From: CBDAQR01 sp965199055
GTDB taxonomy: Bacteria > Pseudomonadota > Gammaproteobacteria > Pseudomonadales > Halieaceae
Direction of reading: 5' to 3'
Assembly (NCBI GenBank): GCA_965199055.1
Contig: CBDAQR010000008.1
Coordinates: 230,215 to 294,214, forward strand
Length of the DNA: 64,000 bases
Shown here piece by piece: positions 16,150-23,901 of the stretch (the stretch's first letter is position 1; each line of letters starts with the position of its first letter). Position numbers and translations under genes: made by a program. The notes beneath the pieces were generated by a model. The model was not told the DNA's origin and did no database searches. It was given only the letters and a program-made list of their open reading frames with translations.

Positions 16150-16987
16150 ATGAACAGCAAACAATGTCTGAACTGCCTCCTTGAGAGGAGGGCAATGATC
16201 GCAATAATAATTGTCGCGGTGCCTCTGACATTCCTGCTGTTGTACCTGGGGTGGGAAGATTATCAGGTGTTGGCGACCTACCGGGGACCCGAATCATTGA
16301 TGCACGGAGAGATCGTGCGAAACTACGGCCTGACTGTGGTCGCCATCGTGGCTACGGCGCTGGCTTTCTGGCGAAGCCAGATTGCCGATGATCATGCAAA
16401 GACGGCTGCGGGTAGCCTGAATAACGCGCGGTATCAACACAGTGCTGCCATGCTCGCTAACCGGGCGGTTTCGGTCCGCATCGGTGCCATCTACTCGCTG
16501 GGACAGCTCGCCAGAGACTATCCCATTGTACACCACATCCAGGCCATGCAAACCTTGGCAGCGTTTGTGCGCCACCCCGGGCATGACTATGCAACAGAGA
16601 ATAAAACTGAGGATGAAACGGGGAATAGTGCCACAATGACCAGGGGGGCAGACCCGAGAGACGGTGGCGATATCAATGCGGTGGCCGACGTGATCAGGCA
16701 GCGCAGAACAGATAGACCTTGAGCGCAGTGGGGGGTTTTGTCTGGATTTCTCAGGCGGGAGCTTCAAAGGCGCAGATCTGACAGGGGCCGACCTTACGTG
16801 CGCGAATGTTGAAGATACGAATTTTTCCTTCGCAATCCTTAAGGACGTCCAGGGTCTTACGCAGGATATGTTGAAAAGTGTCAAACCAACAAGCGAGCCA
16901 TGTGATCTGCCCAACGGACTGAAGTGGCCATTCAAAAAGGACTCAGACGGTAACTGGGTGTTGCATGACACCACCGATGGCGTATGA
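16150..16987 (+). pseudogene. Membrane protein with pentapeptide repeats, frameshifted
   Basis: The first frame (16150-16722) gives two membrane helices (IAIIIVAVPLTFLLLYLGW and YGLTVVAIVATALAF) and a helical region seen in pentapeptide-repeat membrane proteins (VRIGAIYSLGQLARD). It runs out at 16722. From 16706 another frame continues with EQIDLERSGGFCLDFSGGSF, then the repeats KGADLTGADLTCANVED, to TGA at 16985. A small indel near 16700 splits one gene. The repeats form a right-handed beta helix; function is unknown. Confidence 0.7.
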
Positions 16988-17061
16988 TCAGCAACGGCGC
17001 ATGAAGCAACCAGCCGGCAATGCCTTGTCACCAGCAGGCCATTCACTACTCGGATGCCCCT

Positions 17062-17700
17062 ATGGCCATACCCCAACAAACCCCTAGACCCGCCACCTAC
17101 CAGGACGTGCTGGATGCGCCGCCTCACAAAGTCGCCGAAGTGATTCGTGGTGTACTGCACATGCACCCGCGACCTGCCATGCCACATGCCTGGGCAAGCT
17201 CAATTCTCGGCGGGGAGCTGGTGAGCCCGTTTGGACGGGGCCACGGAGGCCCGGGAGGCTGGTGGATTGTGTTTGAACCGGAACTTCACCTGGGCGACGA
17301 CATTGTGGTGCCCGATTTGGCGGGCTGGCGTCGGGAGACGCTGCCGGTGTACCCTGATGCACCGTACTGTACCGTTGCCCCGGACTGGGTGTGCGAGGTG
17401 CTCTCACCGTCCACCCGGCAGATTGATCTGACGACCAAGCGTGATATCTATGCCCGTGAAGGGGTGTCGCACCTGTGGTTTGTGGACCCGGATATCCGTA
17501 CCCTGGAAGCTTTTGTGCTGCATGATGGCCGGTGGACCCTGATGGCCTCGCTGGGCAATGAAGAAGCCGTGTCCGTGGCACCCTTTGAGGCCATCAGTTT
17601 TTCACTGGGCGCGCTGTGGCCAGATACTGCGAGCCCTGCGCACGAGGAGGGTGGACACGGGGATGCGGGTAACGCGGACAACGGCGAAGCCTCTCCCTGA
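17062..17700 (+). CDS. Uma2-family (DUF820) endonuclease-like protein
   Basis: A 212-residue protein of the restriction-endonuclease-like fold: YQDVLDAPPHKVAEVIRGVL contains the first acidic residue, then WWIVFEPELHLGDDIVVPDLAGW with the conserved D and the PDLAGW motif, and VCEVLSPSTRQIDLTTKRD with catalytic E and K. The cellular role of Uma2 proteins is unsettled. An alternative start at 17020 adds 14 residues that do not match the family, so I take 17062. The C-terminal tail is acidic and low in complexity. Confidence 0.85.
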   Translation: MAIPQQTPRPATYQDVLDAPPHKVAEVIRGVLHMHPRPAMPHAWASSILGGELVSPFGRGHGGPGGWWIVFEPELHLGDDIVVPDLAGWRRETLPVYPDAPYCTVAPDWVCEVLSPSTRQIDLTTKRDIYAREGVSHLWFVDPDIRTLEAFVLHDGRWTLMASLGNEEAVSVAPFEAISFSLGALWPDTASPAHEEGGHGDAGNADNGEASP

Positions 17701-17929
17701 CCCCTTGTGATGCTACAGGCGGGGAAAGCGTGTGAGCAAAGGCCTGCCGTGGTCTGGGACCCGAGAGCCCTCATCGCCACGGGTGCCCTGAGGCACGGGT
17801 CGCCGGTGATGGCTGCCCCGTTGATGTCTCAGGTGCCTTCAGCCCGCGACGGTCCTGCGTCAGGGCGCTGTACTACAAAACGGCGTGGGCAACCGCTATA
17901 ATGGCACCTGTTTTGCGGACCGGGTATCA

Positions 17930-18979
17930 ATGATGCGCCTGATTCTCACGGGGCTCGCGCTACTGGGCGGCTGCATGCTGCTGGCGGCCTGTAAACACCC
18001 GCTGGCCGTTGTCGGACAGGGCGACATCGTGGACGCCAATGGCTCGGCCTACGGGTGTACGTATGAGCAATACCAGGCAGGGAGCCCTGCGTGTCTGGAC
18101 AATGAGATCGCCGGAGACTACTACGTCAACTACTACCCCCGACCCCATGAGGGGTGGGAGTTTGTCCGGTGGGAGGCGTTCTGCAGCGACCGATCCGTCC
18201 CCCCCTATTGCCTGCACGAGGTTCAGGCTTTCTGGATCGCCTTCTGGCCCGCCTTCTGGGCCAAGCAGGACGTAGACGCGCCGGTCTTCCCTACGACAGC
18301 GATCTTTCGCAAGCGAGAAGACGCGGCCGATCGAATCAGACGCTATCAGCCCGGGGACCGCATCGACTTTGTCGGTAGCGCAACGCTGGCGTATCCCGCC
18401 GGGGGACGGGATACCGAGGTGCAGTCGCTCTCTGCGCAACTGGCCTTTTTTGAGCATGATGCGGATGTGGATGGCCATGATGTGAAGGGCTACAGTCTGA
18501 CCCTCAATGACGTCTCTGAGACAGCGCTGTTCTGGCAGGAGGCTGACGGGACGTTCCATCACCTGGCGGGCGAACGGCCGGGGGGCGCTTTTGGCCGGTA
18601 TGTCGATACCGGCACGGGTACCACGGGGCTCAAGGCCTTTCCCTCCCCGATGGTGGCGAACACATCAGAACTCTACCGGTACGCCCGCATCGACAGCGAA
18701 ACAGAGGCCGTGCTGGCCACGGGCACCCGGACGATTCGTGTTTTGGGCCCAGCAAGCGTGACGGTGCCGATGGGCACGTACACGGCCTATGCCATCGTCA
18801 TCCAGGAGGATTTTGTGGATGAGACCGCGGCGGGCGTGACCGGCTCCGGGACAGAAACCACCTGGATATCCCCGCACGAGGGGATCATCAGGGTATCGTA
18901 TAGCGTGTCCTGGTTTGAGGACGGGGCCCTGCAATCGGTAGAAACCGTTGACATCAGCGCCGTAGCCAACAACTACTAA
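17930..18979 (+). CDS. Hypothetical lipoprotein, about 349 aa
   Basis: MMRLILTGLALLGGCMLLAAC is a lipoprotein signal with lipobox LAAC. Just after it a short repeat-like module (GDIVDANGSAYGC, then YYVNYYPRPHEGWEFVRWEAFC) resembles the InlB B-repeat/bacterial repeat. The rest is beta-rich with no family I recognise. A TATAAT lies at 17897-17902, about 28 bases before the start. It probably sits in the outer membrane facing periplasm or surface. Confidence 0.7.
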   Translation: MMRLILTGLALLGGCMLLAACKHPLAVVGQGDIVDANGSAYGCTYEQYQAGSPACLDNEIAGDYYVNYYPRPHEGWEFVRWEAFCSDRSVPPYCLHEVQAFWIAFWPAFWAKQDVDAPVFPTTAIFRKREDAADRIRRYQPGDRIDFVGSATLAYPAGGRDTEVQSLSAQLAFFEHDADVDGHDVKGYSLTLNDVSETALFWQEADGTFHHLAGERPGGAFGRYVDTGTGTTGLKAFPSPMVANTSELYRYARIDSETEAVLATGTRTIRVLGPASVTVPMGTYTAYAIVIQEDFVDETAAGVTGSGTETTWISPHEGIIRVSYSVSWFEDGALQSVETVDISAVANNY

Positions 18980-19001
18980 CCCCCGCAACGCCGGCACCGT
19001 G

Positions 19002-19604
19002 TCAGCTTCCCCGGTTGGCGGTACGCGATGAAGCCCGGTCCCTGATACGCACAATCGTCTGCCTGCTGGTGTTGAAGGCGCGCGCGACAGCCGAGACACT
19101 CTCGCCCGCCAGGAGCCGTTCCCTGACCGCGGCCTGCTGACTGTTTGAGAGGGATGACGGGCGCCCCAGGGGTGTGCCCGCCGCCTTGGCGCGCGCGAGG
19201 CCCGACTGGGTGCGCTCGATCAGCAGGTCGCGCTCAAATTGCGCGACGGCGTTGATAACGGTCATGGTCATCCTGCCCGCAGAGCTCGTAAGGTCGACCC
19301 CGCCCAACGCCAGACAGTGGACACGGATACCCCGCCCGTCAAGCATGGCAACCGTTGTGCTGACATCCATTGCGTCGCGGCCGAGCCGGTCGAGCTTGGT
19401 CACAATCAGGACATCCCCGGCTTCCATTTTCTCGAGCAGCCGCGCAAACGCCGGCCGCGACGCAATGGCCATGGACCCGGAAACGGTCTCGGTGATAATG
19501 CGGTGCGCGGCCACGGCAAAGCCCGCGGCCCGGATCTCGGCCACCTGATTGTCGGTGGTCTGCTCTTGGGTGGATACCCGTGCATAGGCGAAGGTGCGTG
19601 ACAT
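19002..19604 (-). CDS. Serine recombinase (resolvase/invertase family)
   Basis: A 200-residue Tn3-resolvase-type recombinase. The catalytic serine lies in YARVSTQEQ, conserved arginines in KLDRLGRD and RDLLIERTQSGLARAKAAG, and a C-terminal helix-turn-helix in SVSAVARAFNTSRQTIVRI. It cuts and rejoins DNA at two sites. Upstream (19620-19715) TGTCCGTAA occurs twice near CCGGT, possible binding subsites. No transposase of the Tn3 type is next to it, so it may serve plasmid multimer resolution. Confidence 0.9.
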   Translation of the reverse strand: MSRTFAYARVSTQEQTTDNQVAEIRAAGFAVAAHRIITETVSGSMAIASRPAFARLLEKMEAGDVLIVTKLDRLGRDAMDVSTTVAMLDGRGIRVHCLALGGVDLTSSAGRMTMTVINAVAQFERDLLIERTQSGLARAKAAGTPLGRPSSLSNSQQAAVRERLLAGESVSAVARAFNTSRQTIVRIRDRASSRTANRGS

Positions 19605-19741
19605 GGCGAGTGCTCCAAAACCGGTGTCCGTAATACTACCCCTGTCCTGAATGGGCGTACACTATTTTTCGGACGCGGTGGTGGGCCCTGTCCGTAACCG
19701 GTCGTTTTCGGGCACCGCCGCGCGGCAGATATTCCCGTGTC

Positions 19742-20119
19742 TCAGGAGGGGTGTTTTGCCTGATACCGCTTGAGCACCTTGGCCGGGAAGAAGGCCCGGC
19801 GTTTGCTGAGCTTCAACTCAATGAATGCGCCCCCGCGCTGGCGTGCACGCGGGTGGCTGCACAGTGCAGCGGCAGCCTTGAGGCGGTGTTGCAGGTAGTA
19901 GCACAGCATGAGCAGGTGCTTTTCTATCTCGGTCTGAGGCAGCGTGGCATAACCGCTGCTTTCAATAAACGCCGACGGCTCAAACAGCCATTGCAGTTCG
20001 GCGCGGGGCAAGGTGGTGCCCGCGTCGCCGCCGGTGTTTGCCCCCGCATGGACGTCGCGCCATTGGAACGAGGCCAGGACAAGGCGTTGTCCGTTACTGA
20101 TGCGTGCATTGATCCACAT
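19742..20119 (-). CDS. Hypothetical protein, 125 aa
   Basis: From ATG at 20119: MWINARISNGQRLVLASFQW, a cysteine-containing middle (IEKHLLMLCYYLQHRLKAAA) and a basic end (FFPAKVLKRYQAKHPS). The family is not recognised. Its first third recurs as a remnant at 14339-14518, in both cases downstream of a DUF1640 gene. It could be the remains of a larger mobile gene. Confidence 0.4.
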   Translation of the reverse strand: MWINARISNGQRLVLASFQWRDVHAGANTGGDAGTTLPRAELQWLFEPSAFIESSGYATLPQTEIEKHLLMLCYYLQHRLKAAAALCSHPRARQRGGAFIELKLSKRRAFFPAKVLKRYQAKHPS

Positions 20120-20155
20120 AGGGCGGCCTGCCGGTCGAGCCGGTAACGCGGGTCT

Positions 20156-20501
20156 TTACCGGAAGAATTCCAGCATACCCAGAAACAGGCCCAGGGCGGC
20201 AACCATACCGCCGATGCGCAGGGTGAGGCGGGTTTCCAGTTCGGCAAAACGGGTATCTACCCGCTCGAAGCGGACATCGATATCGCCCTTGATCTCCGCA
20301 AGGCGGGTATCGACCTGCTCGAAACGAACGTCCATTTCACCCTTAAGGCTCCTGAGATCGTCCTTGGTGGCGACCTCGGAAAGGATGTGCTGAGTGAGGA
20401 AGTCGGCCTGTGTGGCCACATGGGCCTCGGCCTGCTCAGGGGCCACCCCTGCTTCCTTGGCGGTTGGCGTAGGCGAGGGTATCAAAGGCGACGGTGCTCA
20501 T
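20156..20501 (-). pseudogene. DUF1640-type coiled-coil protein, 2-base deletion
   Basis: The start at 20501 reads MSTVAFDTLAYANR and then shifts frame, because CGCCTCAAGG of the sister genes is CGCCAAGG here (20455-20465). The remaining frame continues EAGVAPEQAEAHVATQ through two coiled-coil units to the membrane helix GGMVAALGLFLGMLEFF. Otherwise the gene and its TACACT promoter match the sister at 20755-21330. Confidence 0.7.
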
Positions 20502-20754
20502 GGGCGCAGTGTAGCACAGCCCAGCGCGATGTCGCCGGTATTGCCCTGGCTGAGACCGCCGCCGATAAGGCCGCTCGCGGCGAGCCGCTGCTTGACGATC
20601 CCGGTGCACTCTGGGCACTTGACATTGAACAGCTTAACGCGCACAGGACCGAAGGCATGCGGTATGTGGCCCGGGTGGCGAGGACTAATCATTGCCATAC
20701 CCGTGGCCGCCCGCCTTCGGGCGGGCTTTTTACCTAAAAAGACCTTGCGGCGGG

Positions 20755-21330
20755 CTACTGATAGAACTCCAGTATGCCCATAAACAGGGCCAGGGCGGCA
20801 ACCATGGCACCGATACGCAGGGAGAGGCGGGTTTCCATCTCAGCAAAGCCGGTATCTACCCGTTCGAAACGGGCATCCATCTCGCCCTTGATCTCGGTGA
20901 AGCGGTTGTCGATCTCGCCCCTGAGCTCGGTGAAGCGGGTGTCCACCCGCTCGAAACGAACATCCATGTCGCTTTTCATCTCCGCAAGACGCATATCGAA
21001 CTGCTCGAAACGGACATCGATATCGCCCTTGATCTCCGCAAGGCGGGTGTCGACCCGCTCGAAACGAACGTCGATGTCGCCTTTCATCTCCGCAAGGCGC
21101 GTATCGACCTGTTCGAAACGAAGATCAACCTCACCAAACCGTGCATCCATTTCACCCTTGAGGTCACTTTTCAGGGTTCTGAGATCGTCCTTGGTGGCGA
21201 CCTCGGAGAGGATGTGCTGGGTGAGGAAGTCAGCCTGTGCAGCCACATGGGCCTCGGCCTGGTCAGGGGGCACCCCTGCTTCCTTGAGGCGGTTGGCGTA
21301 GGCGAGGGTATCAAAGGCGACGGTGCTCAT
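20755..21330 (-). CDS. DUF1640-type coiled-coil membrane protein (long form)
   Basis: A 191-residue protein with the same N terminus and C-terminal membrane helix (IGAMVAALALFMGILEFY) as the gene at 14555, but a longer rod. The rod consists of 18-residue (7+11) units such as DVRFERVDTRLAEIKGDI, with one 11-residue unit DNRFTEIKGEM, about seven units in all. Such hendecad repeats build right-handed or straight coiled coils. TACACT precedes the ATG by six bases without a Shine-Dalgarno. The family differs from copy to copy in unit number, a sign of recombination within the repeats. Confidence 0.8.
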   Translation of the reverse strand: MSTVAFDTLAYANRLKEAGVPPDQAEAHVAAQADFLTQHILSEVATKDDLRTLKSDLKGEMDARFGEVDLRFEQVDTRLAEMKGDIDVRFERVDTRLAEIKGDIDVRFEQFDMRLAEMKSDMDVRFERVDTRFTELRGEIDNRFTEIKGEMDARFERVDTGFAEMETRLSLRIGAMVAALALFMGILEFYQ

Positions 21331-21539
21331 GGGCGCAGTGTAGCACAGCCCAGCGCGATGTCGCCGGTATTGCCCTGGCTGAGACCGCTGCCGAGAAGGC
21401 CGCTCGCGGCGAGCCGCTGCTTGATGACGGCCCCGGTGCACTCTGGGCGCTTAACATCGAACAGCGTAACGCGCACAGGACCGAAGGCATGTGTTGTGTG
21501 GCCCTGGGTGGCGGACGGTAGTGCCCGCGGGCGACGCTC

Positions 21540-21600
21540 GATGAAGCAGGAACCTGCCACCGAGCGATCGGACGGCACCTGAAAAGGAATCCCCTTCCTG
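21540..21600 (+). ncRNA. Second IS605-type right-end / omega-RNA remnant
   Basis: GATGAAGCAGGAACCTGCC through AAAAGGAATCCCCTT is the same as the sequence after tnpB at 7153, then diverges after the first arm of the final stem. No tnpB is attached; only the scaffold piece survived. Confidence 0.45.
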
Positions 21601-21674
21601 AGCAAAGAACCGTGGTATCCTGATGTGCGCTACAAGGTCAAAAACCCTCTCAAGGCCGAGAAAGGAGACAGCTA

Positions 21675-22052
21675 ATGCAAAAGCGCAGTGCGTTTTTCGA
21701 CGAGGCCAGAGAAGCGGGCATGCCTGAAGCGCAGGCCCGTGCGGTTTTCCGGCTGGTAGAGTCGGCTGAAGATCGGCTGGTGAGGCGATCAGACCTTGAG
21801 AAAACCGAAGCAAAACTGGAAGCCAGAATCACTGAGGTCAAGCCTGAACTGAAGCAGGACATTGCCGAGGTTCATGCCAAGATCGATACCGGGCTTGCGG
21901 AGGTTCACGCCAAGATCGATACCGGTCTGGCAGACTTACGCACCGAGATTGCGGAACGTTTCAGCCATCTTTACAAGCAGCAGATTGTCATGGTGATTTC
22001 GATTGTTGGGCTGACCGTCACCCTGGTTAAGTTTTTGCCTGGGCCGGGATAA
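21675..22052 (+). CDS. Coiled-coil membrane protein, DUF1640-like
   Basis: A 125-residue protein: MQKRSAFFDEAREAGMPEAQ, a helix with RRSDLEKTEAKLEARI, two perfect 11-residue repeats (AEVHAKIDTGL), then a C-terminal membrane helix (QIVMVISIVGLTVTLVKFL). Unlike its relatives on the minus strand it has a proper AAAGGAG eight bases before the ATG. It has the same design (head, hendecad rod, C-terminal anchor) but a different sequence, so it is a distant paralogue. Confidence 0.65.
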   Translation: MQKRSAFFDEAREAGMPEAQARAVFRLVESAEDRLVRRSDLEKTEAKLEARITEVKPELKQDIAEVHAKIDTGLAEVHAKIDTGLADLRTEIAERFSHLYKQQIVMVISIVGLTVTLVKFLPGPG

Positions 22053-22312
22053 GGCTGTTCGCATTATTCCTTCTTGCCCGGGCAGCCGCCAAAAACATCC
22101 AGACAGAGGGATAAGTTAACACGTTCCCCCGGTTTCAACCGGAGGAGCAGTCACTTCGTTCACGATTGCCGAGGGACTGTCTTTGAAGGCAAACGAAGTG
22201 CGGGAACTGGGCGCGCGTTAATGTTCTCGTTTGATACTTGCTCCGCCAAAAGCAACTCGAGGGCTTCTCGTGCGCGTTTTACCAGCAAAAAATACAGGGC
22301 TTTGCTTGGTTT

Positions 22313-22590
22313 TCACGCAACCGATCGGGCAACGATGGCTTCTTTTAATCCGTTCACCAGGCCTTCTATCCCGGCCATGCGTTCATTGAGTCCGTGCTGG
22401 GCCGTTTGCAGCTCCTGGATGTCGGACTTCAATTCTGATCTGAGCGCAGGGCGTCGAGGCGGTCATCGAGTCGATGGATATCGGTACGCAAATCAGCCCG
22501 CAGTGAGCGGTTCATGGTCCAGACAGCCACCAGGATGGTCGCGGTCATGCCAAGGATCGTGAGGATTTCGGGGGACATCGTGATCTCCAT
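22313..22590 (-). pseudogene. Small coiled-coil membrane protein, frameshifted
   Basis: Starts MEITMSPEILTILGMTATIL with an N-terminal membrane helix, continues LRADLRTDIHRLDDRLDALR, then breaks at a tandem repeat TCAGATCAGA near 22440. Without one TCAGA unit the frame continues SELKSDIQELQTAQ and GIEGLVNGLKEAIV to a stop at 22313. TATACT lies nine bases before the ATG, again without a ribosome-binding site. It resembles the genes at 31847 and 32387 in design. Confidence 0.55.
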
Positions 22591-22780
22591 GGTCTGGTCA
22601 GTATACCGCAGTATCCATTCTATGGCTCAAGGGCACCTCGAATAATAGGGTTTTTGGCCAGTTGACAGACAAGCGTCGGTTTGACGGACCGGTGCCGCAC
22701 ACAAGGCGTGTGTTGCTGGGCCATTTTTGGCATTTTCTTAACCTTTTCCAGGTCATTTAGACGGATTCCCCTGAACATTG

Positions 22781-23613
22781 TCACGTTGGCGCGGCCCGGA
22801 GCCCATCGAGACAGGTGAACCTGCGTATGTGGTCAGTCAAGTTCTTCAACCCGGCCCGCGCTTTCGCCCGGAGCATGCCGACAGAGCGTATCAACGTCCC
22901 CCCCAAATCGTTGGTCCGCGATCCGAAGATGTGCTCGACTCGGACACGCACCCTGGAACGGGTTGTATTCCCGCGCTTCTCGTGCGCACCGAGCGGCTTG
23001 CCCCGTTGGGCTTTACGGTGAATATGGCTCTTCAACCCCTTCTCCTTCAGCTTTGCCTCGATAGAGACTGAGCGACAGGCGCTGTCCGCCCAGACACCCT
23101 TGGCCGTATTGTTGTCATCACGGATCGCGTCCACTGTCTGGCTGTCGTGCACCGAAGCATCCGTCACGTCATAACGCCGCACCAGCGTGTATCTGCGATC
23201 CGCGTTGATGGGGTTCCTGTCGCCGTAATGGCTCTTGCCGTTCTTCTTCGTCCAACGGGCGTCGGTATCTTTCTGACGGGCCTTCGCTGGTTTGTCGGCC
23301 CAATCCCCGGGCACTTCGCCCGCCTTGATCTGCCTGTTCTCATCCCTGGTGTTGTGTTGCCTGGGCACCGGCACCATCGACGCATCAATGATCTGGCCGC
23401 CCTTGGCGACATAACCCTGATCCCTCCAATAACGATCGAAATCAGCCAGTATCTGCTCGACAGCACCGGCTTGCGCCAGATGCTCTCCAAAAACGGACGA
23501 AAGCGTTCCCATGGCACCACCGCATTGATCGCCAACAGTGGGTCGTTCCTGGCGTCAAGCCCAGCGTAGCGCGCCTCGACATCGAAAAATCCCATCTGAC
23601 CCCTCTGCGACAC
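22781..23613 (-). pseudogene. IS5-family transposase with internal deletion
   Basis: The N-terminal part (MGFFDVEARYAGLDARNDPL, then PWERFRPFLESIW) joins out of frame to the catalytic part (GGQIIDASMVPVPRQHNTRD ... GVWADSACRSV ... RVRVEHIFGS). The stretch between them is missing; the junction lies near 23500 in sequence shared by both frames. The later half is one long ORF starting at 23512, with DDE residues present but several family positions altered. Not functional. Confidence 0.8.
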
Positions 23614-23901
23614 CCTCCCATCACGGTCCGGCTGTGATTGAGCACGCTATCGGCTCAAAAGCGCGTTTGACTCGCATTTTTAGAGATGCCCCTAGGATGG
23701 TTTGATGAGGAAAAGCCGTTTAGTTTGGCGCAAACAAAAACGTGCCAGCGCGGTCAATAGAAGGATTTTCGATGCAAGGGTGCCTAAAGTGGTTGAACTA
23801 CTACGAGTAATCAAGGCTTTATTCCCGCCACAAATAAGTTTACATTGATAAGCAACATAATTTCTGTAACTTCATATAGATAACTTAACGGGGGTATACA
23901 T

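Noticed and set aside
20498..20698. Minus-strand 66-residue ORF upstream of the DUF1640 pseudogene (KLFNVKCPECTG)
   Set aside because: A similar frame exists upstream of the sister gene, but it overlaps the promoter and start; similarity follows from the duplication and I cannot support a gene.
20692..21582. Long plus-strand ORF of 296 residues opposite the DUF1640 genes
   Set aside because: It is antisense to a repeat-rich coiled-coil gene with clear family motifs; the repeats in the real gene create an open complementary frame.
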